From Paeniglutamicibacter antarcticus (lineage in GTDB: Bacteria; Actinomycetota; Actinomycetes; Actinomycetales; Micrococcaceae), in contig NZ_CZJT01000111.1 in NCBI RefSeq assembly GCF_900010755.1, positions 1-64,000 of the forward strand: DNA of 64,000 bases, written 5' to 3'. The translations under genes were made by a program, and so were the position numbers. Under the pieces are notes generated by a model, which was given only the letters and a program-made list of their open reading frames with translations, had not been told where the DNA came from and made no database searches. Of this stretch, positions 52,436-62,035 are shown piece after piece (the stretch's first letter is position 1; each line of letters begins with the position of its first letter).

Positions 52436-54205
52436 ATGGACAAGATGAGCGACGAGACCGGGCCCGCGCTCAGCAGGCGAGCCCTGCGTGAGCAGCGCCG
52501 TGCCGAGGCCGAAGCCCAGCTTGCCCAACAAGCGGAAGGCAAGGCGCCGAAGGCTGTCGAACCAGCGGGCAAACCCGCTGTCGGCAAACCTTCGGTCACC
52601 GTGCACGCCCCTGCCGTGAAACCGCAGGCCGCGGAGGCCAAAGAAGCGAAGCCTCCGGTACCGAAGCCCGTTGACGCCAAGCCTGCAGCAGTGAAGCCTG
52701 CCACGACAGCGCCTGCTGCAAAGCCGGCTCCCGCCAAGGCCGTCCCTTCGGCAACGCCCGCTAAAGCTGCTCCGGTTCCAGCTGCCGCCAAGGCCCAACA
52801 GCCGGCCAAGCCCGAGGCCGCCAAGCCTGCTGCGGCCAAGGTTCAACCGGCAAAGGTCGAGCCAGCCAAATCTGTTGAGCCAGCCAAGCCTGCTGCGGCC
52901 AAGGTCGAGCCCGCCAAATCCGTCGAGCCCGCAATGCCTACCGCTGAAGAGCCAGCCCGGAGCCGCCGTGCGGCCGGGGGAGAAGTAGACGCGCTGCCCG
53001 AACGTACTACCTTGCAGCGGGCCCGTGACCGCGAAGCGTTGCGGACCCGCCGCCGCCTTGAACAGGAAGTCTCCGACCTTTCCGTCAAGGAACCTTCACC
53101 CGGGGATGACCCGGCACCGCTGACGCGCAAACAACTGCGTTTGCAAACCCTGAGTGAAGCCGCAGGTTCACCCGCAGTGGCGCCAAAGGCCGAAGCGGCA
53201 CCTGCCGGGACCAAGGCCCCGGCGGCCGCACAGTCAGCAGCAGCCAAGCCGGCTGCTGCAGCGAAACCTGCGGTACCCAAGCCGGCCGCTGGCGCCAAGC
53301 CCGCGCAGCAGGCACCCGCAACACAGAAGCCTGCTGCCAACGTTCCACAGGTGAGCGTCGAGGATGCACTTGCACTTCGCCGTCGCTCCGGTGGCGGGGC
53401 AGCCTTGCCTCCGGCCCCGATGGCTCAATCAGATGACCTCGGAAACGTGGACCTGGAAGTCCTGGCCCAGCAGCGTGAACTCGCTGCCCGTGCCGCGATC
53501 ATCAGCCGTCGTGCCGCCGAACGCCTGCGGCTCGAGGAATCCAACACCCAGCGTGCAGGCCAGCGCCGTTCGGATCCGTTTACCGGAGCCATGCACCACC
53601 TGCGTGATGAAGACATCGAACGCAAGTTCGTCAACACCGGCATCTCGGGTCCGGAAACACGTGGTTTCCACATCTCGATGACCGACCAAGGCACCATCGT
53701 TGAAGTGCCGACCAGTGGCGGGCCCGCTGTGGCCCCCAAGGTCGTCGCCAAGACGGTCCTGCCTCCCAAGAACTCGGCCAAGAGTGCGCCAGCACCCGCG
53801 GCCAAACCTGCTGAAAAGCCTGCGGCTGCTACTCCGGCCAAGGCAGTTCCCGTTGCGTCCAAGGCAACCGGAACGAAACCCGCTGCTGCAGCAGCACCGG
53901 CAGCGAAGGCCCCGGTATCCGCCGGCGCCGCTGCCAAGCCAAAGCTCGCGGCTAAACCCGCGCCTGCGGCCCAAATGGCACCGAAGCCAGCCGCCAAGGC
54001 TGCTGCACCGGTTGCCGACGTTGTTGAGCCACCCGTGACCCATCCTCCGGTGCGTGCCGTTCGCGCGCAGGGGCTTGAGCCACTTGATGCGCAAACCGCC
54101 GGTATGCGCCGCGCCAACAACATGTACCTGATGGTCATTGCGGCTTTGTCCGTCGGAGGCGCGGCGCTTGTCGCCGGCCTCATCATGATCCTCAACTCCA
54201 ATTAG
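52436..54205 (+). CDS. Ala/Pro/Lys-rich tail-anchored protein of unknown function
   Basis: A 589-residue, mostly disordered protein with one C-terminal membrane helix (NMYLMVIAALSVGGAALVAG, about residues 561-580) and only a few residues after it. The N-terminus has a basic helical motif (LSRRALREQRRAEAEAQLA). Two long Ala/Pro/Lys tracts contain near-repeats of KPAAAKVEPAKSVEPA. Between them lie conserved-looking islands: ERTTLQRARDREALRTRRRL, LTRKQLRLQTLSEA, a helical ELAARAAIISRRAAERLRLE and a globular-looking DEDIERKFVNTGISGPETRG. It is located between nadD and rsfS, 12 bases after nadD. ATG 52445 is an alternative start. Confidence 0.8.
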   Translation: MDKMSDETGPALSRRALREQRRAEAEAQLAQQAEGKAPKAVEPAGKPAVGKPSVTVHAPAVKPQAAEAKEAKPPVPKPVDAKPAAVKPATTAPAAKPAPAKAVPSATPAKAAPVPAAAKAQQPAKPEAAKPAAAKVQPAKVEPAKSVEPAKPAAAKVEPAKSVEPAMPTAEEPARSRRAAGGEVDALPERTTLQRARDREALRTRRRLEQEVSDLSVKEPSPGDDPAPLTRKQLRLQTLSEAAGSPAVAPKAEAAPAGTKAPAAAQSAAAKPAAAAKPAVPKPAAGAKPAQQAPATQKPAANVPQVSVEDALALRRRSGGGAALPPAPMAQSDDLGNVDLEVLAQQRELAARAAIISRRAAERLRLEESNTQRAGQRRSDPFTGAMHHLRDEDIERKFVNTGISGPETRGFHISMTDQGTIVEVPTSGGPAVAPKVVAKTVLPPKNSAKSAPAPAAKPAEKPAAATPAKAVPVASKATGTKPAAAAAPAAKAPVSAGAAAKPKLAAKPAPAAQMAPKPAAKAAAPVADVVEPPVTHPPVRAVRAQGLEPLDAQTAGMRRANNMYLMVIAALSVGGAALVAGLIMILNSN

Positions 54206-54248
54206 CGGACCGCAAACCGGTCCCGACCAATCACTCAAGGAGAATCCC

Positions 54249-54662
54249 ATGAGCGCCCACGAACATTCCATCAACCTGGTGAAGGCTGCAGCCATCGCCG
54301 CTGCAGAGAAGCAGGCAGAAAACCTCATCGCACTGGACGTCAGTGAGCGCCTCGGCGTCACTGATGCCTTCCTGATCGCCTCGGCAGCTTCCGAGCGCCA
54401 GGTCAACTCGATCGTTGACGAGATCGAAGACAAGCTCGACGAGCTCTTCGACATCCGCCCGGTACGCCGCGAAGGCCGTGGCGCGGGCCGCTGGGTCCTG
54501 CTTGACTACGCGGATGTTGTCATCCACGTCCAGCACAACGAAGACCGCGTCTTCTACGCCCTTGAGCGTCTCTGGGGCGACTGCCCGGTCATCGAGCTGC
54601 CGGTTACCGGCGAGCCGGCTACCGACATGTCGCACATCGAAACGCTTCCGGACGTCCTCTAG
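54249..54662 (+). CDS. rsfS: Ribosomal silencing factor RsfS
   Basis: A 137-residue RsfS/DUF143 protein: ALDVSERLGVTDAFLIASAASERQVNSIVDE, then GRGAGRWVLLDYADVVIHVQ near residues 76-95 and a FYALERLWGDCP end. It binds L14 on the large subunit and blocks subunit joining during starvation. AAGGAG precedes ATG 54249. It belongs to the conserved nadD-(membrane protein)-rsfS block. Confidence 0.95.
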   Translation: MSAHEHSINLVKAAAIAAAEKQAENLIALDVSERLGVTDAFLIASAASERQVNSIVDEIEDKLDELFDIRPVRREGRGAGRWVLLDYADVVIHVQHNEDRVFYALERLWGDCPVIELPVTGEPATDMSHIETLPDVL

Positions 54663-54735
54663 GACCTCTCGATTTGCGTCACGCAATAAGCGTGGCCTAT
54701 GATGGATGAGTTGCCCGCGAGGGTGGCTTCCATTC

Positions 54736-54808
54736 GGGGGTATGGCGCAGTTGGTAGCGCGTCTGCATGGCATGCAGAAGGTCAGGGGTTCGAATCCCCT
54801 TACCTCCA
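54736..54808 (+). tRNA. tRNA-Ala (anticodon GGC)
   Basis: A 73-base cloverleaf: acceptor GGGGGTA with TACCTCC (one G-T pair), discriminator A, anticodon arm TCTGC-ATGGCAT-GCAGA, and T arm AGGGG-TTCGAAT-CCCCT. It decodes GCC/GCT. CCA is not encoded. It lies about 70 bases after rsfS. Confidence 0.95.
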
Positions 54809-54816
54809 CCGAAGAG

Positions 54817-54852
54817 AAACCCGCTTGATCGTCATGATCAAGCGGGTTTTTT
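54817..54852 (+). terminator. Rho-independent terminator after tRNA-Ala
   Basis: A 14-bp stem (54817-54830 with 54836-54849) with loop GTCAT and T6 at 54847-54852, beginning eight bases after the tRNA. Confidence 0.88.
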
Positions 54853-54902
54853 CGTGTTGCCCCGAGTGGGTCGGTCCGTGTTCAAGCTGATTCGGGTTTG
54901 GT

Positions 54903-55634
54903 TCAGGCTTGCAGGGTGAAGTCCCTGGCTTGATGGTCAATAGCTAGAGGTGCGTCCTTGATGCGGAACCCGGCTTCTTCGGCCATGGCGCTGAAAGCAT
55001 CCACGCCAACCCAGTGAAGCACCCACTGGCGCTCCAGCTGTTCGAGCGTGCCATGGTGCTCCCGCTCATAGAGCAGGGTGCTGGTTTGGGTGCGGTTGCT
55101 TTCGTCGCGTTTCACCTCCAGTGTTCGACAGGAGATCCAGCCGTTGGATGTTTCCTCTCTAGTCCTGCTGCCGATGTCGGTGGCAGATGCGGGCTCCGGA
55201 ACAAATAGCGGAACGACGGCAGTGCCCCCGGGGGCCAGTGCGCGTTTCATACTGTGCAGCGCCTGGAGCATAGCTTCGTCTGTCGGGAGAAGGTTGAGGG
55301 TGGGCCCGGCAAGAAAGACCGTTGCATATTCACGTGGGGCTGCCATGGTTTCCATTGCAGCCACCCAGGCTGTCACGTCGAGATTGCGGTCCCCGGCGCT
55401 CTGGTGGAGCCGTGCGATCATATCGGCCGATGAGTCAATCCCGTCGACATCGAGCCCGCTTTCCCGCAAATCGAGCAGGGGGTCCCCGTCCCCGCACCCG
55501 AGTTCAAGAGCAGGTTCGCCGTGCGTGGCGATGAGGTCCCGGTACCTCTGGGGATCGAAACTGGTGGATCTCAGTGGCCTGTAGAGCTCTGCGACTAGAC
55601 CTGTGTAAAACGAAGCGGCGGGTGTGTCGACCAT
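54903..55634 (-). CDS. Class I SAM-dependent methyltransferase
   Basis: A 243-residue Rossmann methyltransferase: motif I ALELGCGDGDPLLDL near residue 43, VDGIDSSADMIARL (motif II Asp), then FLAGPTLNLLPTDEAMLQAL and ALAPGGTAVVPLF. The substrate is not predictable. The start ATG 55634 has AAGGAG nine bases upstream. It is monocistronic. Confidence 0.88.
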   Translation of the reverse strand: MVDTPAASFYTGLVAELYRPLRSTSFDPQRYRDLIATHGEPALELGCGDGDPLLDLRESGLDVDGIDSSADMIARLHQSAGDRNLDVTAWVAAMETMAAPREYATVFLAGPTLNLLPTDEAMLQALHSMKRALAPGGTAVVPLFVPEPASATDIGSRTREETSNGWISCRTLEVKRDESNRTQTSTLLYEREHHGTLEQLERQWVLHWVGVDAFSAMAEEAGFRIKDAPLAIDHQARDFTLQA

Positions 55635-55853
55635 TGGCTGGAACTCCTTGCGGCGTCGAAATCTTACTGGGCACTCTCAGGCAGGTGCCTGTTCCTTGCC
55701 GGGCAGGTTTACCGAACCCATACCGCGCGCGGCCGCCGAACAGTTCATTGAAGGGAACCACCAGCAGTGTCCTGCTGGCCTGCGCCGCCTACGGGGAGTT
55801 GGGTTGTTGATCACCGGCTGAACCTAGTGAATCAAAACCTGGTGAATCGAAAC

Positions 55854-57227
55854 CTAGTCCATCGAATACCCGAAGCTGAATAGCGAATCCGGATCCCAAT
55901 CGCGCTTGACCGCCCGCAGGCGGGCGAGCGTCACGCTGTCCCACGCCCTGCCCACTGCCTCGGGTGAGGTGGCGAAGCCCTGGAAGTTGATCAGGGTCCC
56001 GCCATGGGCCCACGGGCGCAGGGCATCAAGCACTGCATTTCCCGCCGCGTGGACGGCTTCCATCAACGGAGGAGTGTAGGGGCCGATGACCCCGAGATTG
56101 AACCCTGCGTCACGGCCACCCACCGCATTGCCGCCCTGGGGACCGCGGGCCAGGGCGCCACCGAGGTGGCGTATCTCGGCGATGATGATCGGGATATCGA
56201 CCTCCGGACCGGCCACGGCCAGCAGGGCGTCGATGGCCGCCGGGGTGAACTCGCGTAACAACAACGAACCGTCCCAGGCCGGCATCGGATCCGTCGGATC
56301 CTGATGCACGGAGGCTATGGCAACATACGGCATCATGCCCACCAGATCGGCCATCGGCGTCGCCGCCCGGCGCAGCGGCTCCAGCAACGCGGCACCGTTT
56401 TCCTCGTCGCCTACATGCACGTAGCGCAAATGCACACTGGTTTTTCCGCGTAACGGCTCGGGGAACTGTTCGGTATCGGGCAACCTGAGCAGCGCAATTG
56501 ACGCGGTGGTGGATTCGGGCAGCGAATGGACCCAGCCCCCGTAGGCGTGCATGACGGTGGCGGCATCGTTCCCGGAGAAGAAGACAGCCCCGCCGTAAAC
56601 ACTGGGGATCGGCATCAGGTTGAAGTCGATCTGAGTGACGATGCCGACGGCGCATTTTCCCCCGCACAACGCCCAAAAGAGCTCGGCCTCCGATTCGGCG
56701 GTGACACTAAGCAACGAACCATCGGCGGTGACAAGTTCAATGGAATTGACGTGGTCAGCGGCAAAGCCGAACGTCCTGCCCATGGGGCCCATGCCGCCGC
56801 CCAGCGTGTAGCCGATGACCCCGATGTCGGGGGACGAACCATTCAGCGGGGCCAGCCCGTGGGGAGCCGCCTCGTCAATCACGCGTTGCCACCGCACCCC
56901 CGCACTGGCCCTTGCGCTGCGGCGTTGCGGATCCACCGACAACGATTGCATCTGCGAGGTGTTCACCAGCATCCCGCCGGAGGCCTGGTGGGGGTACCCG
57001 TGCCCGGTCGAATGCACGTGGACGTCGAGACCTGCCGCCTTGGCATGGCGTACGGCGGCCATGACATCCTCGGTGGAGTCGGGCAGCACCGCCGCCTCCG
57101 GCCTGGCGGGATGGGCAAGGTTGAATCCCAGGCACGCGGATTCGAAGCCGGCATCGCCCGGGACAAAGACTGAACCGCGAAGCTGCGCGCGCAACTCCTC
57201 CACGTTGAATCCAGCGGCTTGGCTCAC
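55854..57227 (-). CDS. FAD-linked oxidoreductase (berberine bridge enzyme-like)
   Basis: A 457-residue flavoprotein: N-terminal PCMH FAD-binding domain with the covalent-His region VHVHSTGHGYPHQ near residues 70-82, then GVIGYTLGGGMGPMGRTFG. The C-terminal BBE segment lies near the end (ARLRAVKRDWDPDSLFSFGY). Where bicovalent members carry Cys after the GGG loop none is present, and the GGxGNFG loop reads GGKCAVGIVT. Single His-linked FAD is likely. The start GTG 57227 is set by AGGGAG six bases upstream. The substrate is unknown. Confidence 0.88.
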   Translation of the reverse strand: MSQAAGFNVEELRAQLRGSVFVPGDAGFESACLGFNLAHPARPEAAVLPDSTEDVMAAVRHAKAAGLDVHVHSTGHGYPHQASGGMLVNTSQMQSLSVDPQRRSARASAGVRWQRVIDEAAPHGLAPLNGSSPDIGVIGYTLGGGMGPMGRTFGFAADHVNSIELVTADGSLLSVTAESEAELFWALCGGKCAVGIVTQIDFNLMPIPSVYGGAVFFSGNDAATVMHAYGGWVHSLPESTTASIALLRLPDTEQFPEPLRGKTSVHLRYVHVGDEENGAALLEPLRRAATPMADLVGMMPYVAIASVHQDPTDPMPAWDGSLLLREFTPAAIDALLAVAGPEVDIPIIIAEIRHLGGALARGPQGGNAVGGRDAGFNLGVIGPYTPPLMEAVHAAGNAVLDALRPWAHGGTLINFQGFATSPEAVGRAWDSVTLARLRAVKRDWDPDSLFSFGYSMD

Positions 57228-57357
57228 GATGCTCTCCCTTGGTGGTTGCTCCACACCTCAATTTAAGTGAGTCGGCGGTGAAAAGATATGGGTCCAGGTC
57301 CCTTCCATAGCCGGCCGGTTGACCCTGTCAGCAGTGCGGGCGTGGGATGCTTGAGGC

Positions 57358-57780
57358 ATGGATCTTGAGGTATCTGGCGCATTGAATATCCCGGCCGCCG
57401 AGCTGGGTTGGCGCTTTTCGCGATCCTCGGGCCCCGGCGGCCAGCACGTGAACACCTCTGACAGCCGGGTGGAGCTCTCCTGGAATATCGCCGGCTCCGT
57501 GGTGCTCACCGAATCCCAGCGGGAGCGGTTGCTGGCCCGCCTCGAAAACAAGCTGGTTGGCGGGGTGTTGACCGTCAGTGCCTCCGAACAGCGATCACAG
57601 TTGCGCAACCGCGAGATCGCGCTGAACAAACTTGCCGAGTTGGTGTCCGCGGCGCTTGCCCCGGGTCCGGCCCGCCGCCGGGCCACCAAACCCACCCGGG
57701 GATCGGTCAAACGCCGGCTATCTGCCAAGGGGCAGCGTTCGGAAACCAAGCGCCAACGCCAACGCCCGACGGGGGACTGA
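57358..57780 (+). CDS. arfB: Peptidyl-tRNA hydrolase ArfB (class I release-factor-like ribosome rescue)
   Basis: A 140-residue protein with the release-factor GGQ loop in RSSGPGGQHVNTSDSRVEL (GGQ about residues 27-29) and a basic C-terminal tail (RGSVKRRLSAKGQRSETKRQ), which enters the empty mRNA channel of stalled ribosomes. It hydrolyses peptidyl-tRNA without a stop codon. There is no codon-recognition domain, as expected for ArfB. It is convergent with the UbiB-like gene. Confidence 0.92.
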   Translation: MDLEVSGALNIPAAELGWRFSRSSGPGGQHVNTSDSRVELSWNIAGSVVLTESQRERLLARLENKLVGGVLTVSASEQRSQLRNREIALNKLAELVSAALAPGPARRRATKPTRGSVKRRLSAKGQRSETKRQRQRPTGD

Positions 57781-57806
57781 GAGCTACAGGGGGCCGGGAA
57801 GAGCTG

Positions 57807-59783
57807 CTATTCGCCGCGCCTCCGACGGAAAATATCGAAGACCACCCGCAGCGCAAAGATGCTCGCGATGCCCACCAGTGTGTAGCCGAAGAGCTGGTAG
57901 AGGGTCAGGTTGGAGGTGACCATGGGCCCGCCATCGCTGATCAGCAGCATGGTGGCCATGATCCCGGTGACCCCGGCCAGGAAAGTCAGGATGATCTCGT
58001 GGACCAGTGAGCGGATCATCTGGCGGTCCTGCGGGTGCGCCAGCAGGCGCATGTTCAAGCCCAACCGACCGGCCTCGAGGTCCGCGGTGATTTGGTCAAT
58101 CCGGCGCGGCATCCGCTTGAGCATCGGCAGCAGCGAGAGCACCTCGTTGTTCAGCGCGTCGAGCAACGATGCGGGACGGAAAGCCGATGTGGCCCGGGCT
58201 TCCCCGTAAGCGCGTGCCTCGGTGATGAGGTCGAAATCCGGATCGAGCAGGCGCAGGGTTCCCTCGAGCACCGCCACGGCGCGGAAGGCGCCGGCCAGCT
58301 CGGAGGGGATGGAGATACGGTGCTTGGCCAGCAACCCGACCATGAGCGTGAACACCTCGGCCTTGACCTCCGCGCCGGGGCCCATGTAGCGGGAGACAAA
58401 GCGGCTCAGTTCCCGGCGCAGCATGTCCTCGTCGAAACCCTCGGGCAGCGGGGCCATACCCAGCAGTGCGTCGGCGATGGCCCGAGAATCCCCGCGGTAG
58501 AAGGCCAGTAGCACCTCGGAGACCAGCTGGCGCAATTCCGAATCCAGGCGCCCGACGGAGCCGAAGTCCAGGAGCATGATGCTTCCGTCCGGCTGGACCA
58601 CGATGTTCCCCGGGTGCAGGTCGGCATGGAAGATCCCGTCGTCCATGATCTGGTGCATCAAAGACCGGAACAGGGCGCCGGCCTGTTCCGTGCGCAGGGC
58701 CTCGGGAAGCGCCTCGATGGTTCCGGCGGTGCTCAGCGTGGAACCGGAAACCATCTGCATCACCAACACCCGCCGGGTACTCAACGCCGGGTAGTGCACA
58801 GGGATCTCGACGCGTTCGGATTCAGGGTGCTTGAGTTGGGTGGTGCGCAGGGCGGCAATGTTCATGGCCTCGACCTCGTAGTCGAGTTCCTCGCGCAGGG
58901 CCTCGGCAAAGCCCTCGGCCACCTGGACCAGGCCCAGCGAGCGGCCCCATTCGGTGGAGCGTTCCAGGGTCTTGGCCATGCGGATGGTGATGTCCAGGTC
59001 GCGCTCGACCACCGGGACGATGCCGGGTCGCTGGACCTTGACGGCCACCAGTTCGCCGCTGTGCAGCCGGGCCCGGTGCACCTGGCCGATCGACGCGGCG
59101 GCCAGCGGCACGGGATCGAATTCGGCGAATGCGGTCTCGGGATCCTTCCCCAGCTCGCGGGCCAGCATCTCGCGGACGTTTTCCCACGGTTCGGGCGGGA
59201 CGGCCTGCTGCAGTTTTGAAAGTTCGCTGATGTATTCGGCGGGCAGCAGCTCGGCGCGGGTGGAGAGCACCTGCCCGAACTTCACGAAGGCCACCCCTGA
59301 TTCCTGCAGGGCCAAGCGCAGCGAGCGGCCGCTCGCCGTGCGTTCGGCGGTCGCCTCGGGTGTCGCCTGGGTGCTTGGTCGCTTGGCGGGCAGCACCCCG
59401 TGGGCCAGCGCAATGCGCGTGACCTCGGTGTACCTGCGGGTGCGTGAGAAGCGCGCTTTCAGCGAACCGATCCACTTGTCGGGGCGCATGAGGGTTCCCG
59501 AGGGGAACACCAATTCCGCCAGCACCAGGAACAGCGTGGCAACGATCAGCACGATCCCGATCTGCACCGGCAGCAACACCAGGCCCGCCTCGGGGTCCCT
59601 CCAGACGAAGCGCGATTCGAAACCGAGCTCGGCGCCCAGCCCGATCAGCCCGGCAACGATGATCCGGCCCAGCCCCACGGCGACGCCGAGCAAGCGGCGG
59701 ACGAACATGGCCAGGACGACAATGTAGACCACTGCTATCAGCGCCGCGAAGAGTATCCGTCCGAGTATTTCTGCAAACTCCAT
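57807..59783 (-). CDS. ABC1/UbiB-family atypical kinase-like membrane protein
   Basis: A 658-residue protein with two to three N-terminal membrane helices (about residues 8-100), an ABC1 kinase-like domain ([56 protein letters not shown] and [10 protein letters not shown]) and two C-terminal helices. The KxGQ and AAAS motifs define UbiB-type ATPases that support quinone or lipid metabolism. In a menaquinone-using actinobacterium its role is uncertain. GGAGG lies five bases before ATG 59783. Confidence 0.9.
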   Translation of the reverse strand: MEFAEILGRILFAALIAVVYIVVLAMFVRRLLGVAVGLGRIIVAGLIGLGAELGFESRFVWRDPEAGLVLLPVQIGIVLIVATLFLVLAELVFPSGTLMRPDKWIGSLKARFSRTRRYTEVTRIALAHGVLPAKRPSTQATPEATAERTASGRSLRLALQESGVAFVKFGQVLSTRAELLPAEYISELSKLQQAVPPEPWENVREMLARELGKDPETAFAEFDPVPLAAASIGQVHRARLHSGELVAVKVQRPGIVPVVERDLDITIRMAKTLERSTEWGRSLGLVQVAEGFAEALREELDYEVEAMNIAALRTTQLKHPESERVEIPVHYPALSTRRVLVMQMVSGSTLSTAGTIEALPEALRTEQAGALFRSLMHQIMDDGIFHADLHPGNIVVQPDGSIMLLDFGSVGRLDSELRQLVSEVLLAFYRGDSRAIADALLGMAPLPEGFDEDMLRRELSRFVSRYMGPGAEVKAEVFTLMVGLLAKHRISIPSELAGAFRAVAVLEGTLRLLDPDFDLITEARAYGEARATSAFRPASLLDALNNEVLSLLPMLKRMPRRIDQITADLEAGRLGLNMRLLAHPQDRQMIRSLVHEIILTFLAGVTGIMATMLLISDGGPMVTSNLTLYQLFGYTLVGIASIFALRVVFDIFRRRRGE

Positions 59784-59913
59784 GCGATCCTCCGGGTGAC
59801 AAGGCGTTGTGGTGTCGCGGAACCCCGCGGGGCGCCGTTGAGTGACACTTTAGTGCACGCTCTGGTGCGCTGGGCCTTGGTCCCCGCCCGGCGGCGCGCC
59901 GGGTTGCGGGCGG

Positions 59914-60678
59914 TTACGAGGCCGCGAGTATTTCGATGGCCTCGGCCACCGTGGAGGCATCCCTGCGAAGGATCTGCAAGTGGTTCGAGTTCACGGTCGC
60001 ATGCACCTTGACCAGGGGGTTTACGGCGGTGGCCAGTTCGGTGGCTGCGCGCATGGTGGCCATTTCGGCCGCAGGGGAGCCCGGGTTCGGTCCGGTGCCC
60101 ACGATGAACAGGGCCGGGCAAGTGAGTCCTCGATAGTCGGGCAGCAGGCCTGCATCGATTTCGTCGAGTTCGATCACCACATTTGCCGCCTGGTGGTGGC
60201 TCATGCGGCTCAGTACCCGTAGCCGCCCCAGGACATGCATGGGAACGCGCAGGAGCCGGTACTGCTTGCGGATGCGTTTGCGTGCTGCTTCATGGAAGAT
60301 GTGGATGGGGAAGGCCCCGTCGATCAGCAGGACCCCGGCGACCTCGCCCGGATGGGCGGCTGCGTACCGCAGTGCCAGGGTTGCCCCGTGCGACCACCCG
60401 ACCAGGATGGGACGTTGAAGCCTGGCGGCTTCGATGACCCGACCGACATCATCCAGGGCCCCGGAAAATGAATAGTCGGGGGATTCGCTGGAGCGTCCGC
60501 GTCCGCGGGCATCGAATGTGACGGTGTGGAATCCGGGGGAGAGGGCGCGCAATACGCGTTTCCAGGCGCGGCCGGTTGAGAAGGCGCCGTTGAGGAACAG
60601 GATATGGGCTCCCTGACCGGCGCTGATGGTGCAGTGGATCCGGCCATCGCCTGTGCGGATTGCCACGTGGCTGGTCAT
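59914..60678 (-). CDS. Alpha/beta hydrolase
   Basis: A 254-residue hydrolase fold: HILFLNGAFSTGRAW (oxyanion region), TFDARGRGRSSES, the nucleophile elbow VGWSHGATLAL (Ser about residue 95), PALFIVGTGP and the C-terminal His in VNSNHLQILR. The substrate is unknown. GGGAG precedes ATG 60678. It is the upstream gene of a leftward pair, 130 bases before the UbiB-like gene. Confidence 0.88.
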   Translation of the reverse strand: MTSHVAIRTGDGRIHCTISAGQGAHILFLNGAFSTGRAWKRVLRALSPGFHTVTFDARGRGRSSESPDYSFSGALDDVGRVIEAARLQRPILVGWSHGATLALRYAAAHPGEVAGVLLIDGAFPIHIFHEAARKRIRKQYRLLRVPMHVLGRLRVLSRMSHHQAANVVIELDEIDAGLLPDYRGLTCPALFIVGTGPNPGSPAAEMATMRAATELATAVNPLVKVHATVNSNHLQILRRDASTVAEAIEILAAS

Positions 60679-61082
60679 GTTCGGCTCCCAATCGGCGGGG
60701 TTGCGGATGTCGCCTTCATGCAGATCCTATGCCTTGGTGCGGTGCCGGAATAGCGGGTGAGGTGTGTCTGCGCTGTGCCGGCGCCACGGCGGATGGCAGC
60801 GGGAGTGGTGAGACCGGGTGCCTGTCGGCGGTCAACGATCCGCGCGAGGCGGGTTTCGCGTGGAATCCGCTAAAAGCTATTCCACGCCAGTCCAAAAACG
60901 GATGGGAGCATGCGCCGGTGAGGGGCAGTCGCATGCCAAGTGAGTGGGCCCCGGTTTCGGGAATTCCCGTGATTCCGGTGCATCTGGAACCGAATGGTCC
61001 GGTGGCGAACCGGATGAAACGATTGGGATCACAAAATCAACTTGCTGGACAAACCATGTTTGAGCCACGTAGGCTACATGGC
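60679..61082 (+). other. Intergenic region with promoter of the small membrane protein gene
   Basis: No gene is seen in these 404 bases. At the right end, TGGACA (61046-61051) and TAGGCT (61070-61075) are separated by 18 bases, and TAGGCT ends seven bases before ATG 61083, giving another leaderless layout. Confidence 0.55.
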
Positions 61083-61487
61083 ATGAGCGAGTCGGAGCGG
61101 ACACGAGGATCTGGATCTTCGCTTCGCCATGCCTCGATGCAGCGAAGTACCGGAGAAGGCGCCCCCTGGATCCCCTTTGGCGCCAACGTCACTGGTTCCG
61201 TTCTCACAGCCAATGTCGCAGGTTCGCATCTCCAGCGCGGCCGCTTGGGGAAACTGAGCTCGGCCGCGCTGATCGGATGCCTGGTTTTCGCCGGGCTTGG
61301 GCTTGTCATCTATGTGCTGCCGGTTCTGCTTTACATGCTTGCCGGCGACGGCAGCCTGAGGAACTTCGGCGATTTTGCCAACGTATTCACGGTCCCCGCG
61401 ATCGTGTCGTTGTGGCTTGGCCTTGCCTGCCTGGTGTTCTCGGTGGTGAGCTATTTTGTGGTCCTTTTCAAAAAGGGTCGCTGCTGA
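61083..61487 (+). CDS. Small two-helix membrane protein, unknown function
   Basis: A 134-residue protein: a polar Ser/Arg-rich N-terminus (about 60 residues) followed by two membrane helices (AALIGCLVFAGLGLVIYVLP and VSLWLGLACLVFSVVSYFVV) and a short basic tail. The family is not recognised. The frame is open far upstream, but the -10 box seven bases before ATG 61083 and the absence of coding character upstream favour this start. Confidence 0.65.
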   Translation: MSESERTRGSGSSLRHASMQRSTGEGAPWIPFGANVTGSVLTANVAGSHLQRGRLGKLSSAALIGCLVFAGLGLVIYVLPVLLYMLAGDGSLRNFGDFANVFTVPAIVSLWLGLACLVFSVVSYFVVLFKKGRC

Positions 61488-61571
61488 GACCTGCGATGCC
61501 TTTCTGTTGATGGGCACGCCGGGATGCAATGCCTGAGGCCCAGAACGGCGCCTGCGGCCTAAACTGGAGAC

Positions 61572-61922
61572 ATGAGTGAAGTCCTGCCTGCGTGCCCCCA
61601 ATGTTCAAGCCCCTACACCTATGAGATGGGCGCCCTGTTGGTGTGCCCCGAGTGCGCCCACGAATGGTCGGCCGAGGTTGCCGATGAGCAGGAACCTCAG
61701 GAGAAGGTCATCAAGGATTCCGTGGGCAAGGTGCTGGCCGATGGCGATTCCGTGACCATTGTCAAGGACCTGAAGGTCAAGGGCCAGGCGCAGTCGATCA
61801 AAGTCGGTACCAAGGTGCGCAACATCCGCCTGGTCAATGGCGTCGATGGCCACGACATCGACTGCAAGGTGGACGGCTTCGGCCCCATGCAGCTGAAGTC
61901 CTCGGTGGTCAAAAAGGTCTAA
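61572..61922 (+). CDS. yjdM: Zinc-ribbon alkylphosphonate utilisation-like protein YjdM (PhnA family)
   Basis: A 116-residue protein: N-terminal zinc ribbon with CPQC and CPEC pairs (residues 8-29), then the PhnA domain [26 protein letters not shown] and [23 protein letters not shown]. Despite the old phn name, a role in phosphonate use is not established. A TAAACT box ends six bases before ATG 61572; the intervening GGAGAC is too close for a Shine-Dalgarno site, so the gene is probably leaderless. Confidence 0.92.
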   Translation: MSEVLPACPQCSSPYTYEMGALLVCPECAHEWSAEVADEQEPQEKVIKDSVGKVLADGDSVTIVKDLKVKGQAQSIKVGTKVRNIRLVNGVDGHDIDCKVDGFGPMQLKSSVVKKV

Positions 61923-61945
61923 CCAGCAAGATTAGTATCTTGGGG

Positions 61946-61986
61946 GCACCGTGCATCGGCTGATACCGAAGGCACGGTGCCTTTTC
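61946..61986 (+). terminator. Terminator after yjdM
   Basis: A 10-bp perfect stem (61946-61955 with 61973-61982) followed by TTTT. It lies between yjdM and the convergent TetR gene. Confidence 0.8.
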
Positions 61987-62035
61987 TGATATCTGGGCAA
62001 GGGTCAACGGCCATGGCCCGGGTCCATTTAGCAGC

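Noticed and set aside
52600-53950. Ala/Pro/Lys tracts of the tail-anchored protein as a CRISPR-like or satellite array
   Set aside because: The repeats are degenerate at DNA level, in frame, and explained by low-complexity protein sequence. There are no uniform spacers.
60660-61082. N-terminal extension of the small membrane protein reaching back to 60660
   Set aside because: The upstream part has a random-looking composition, and a -10 box directly precedes ATG 61083.
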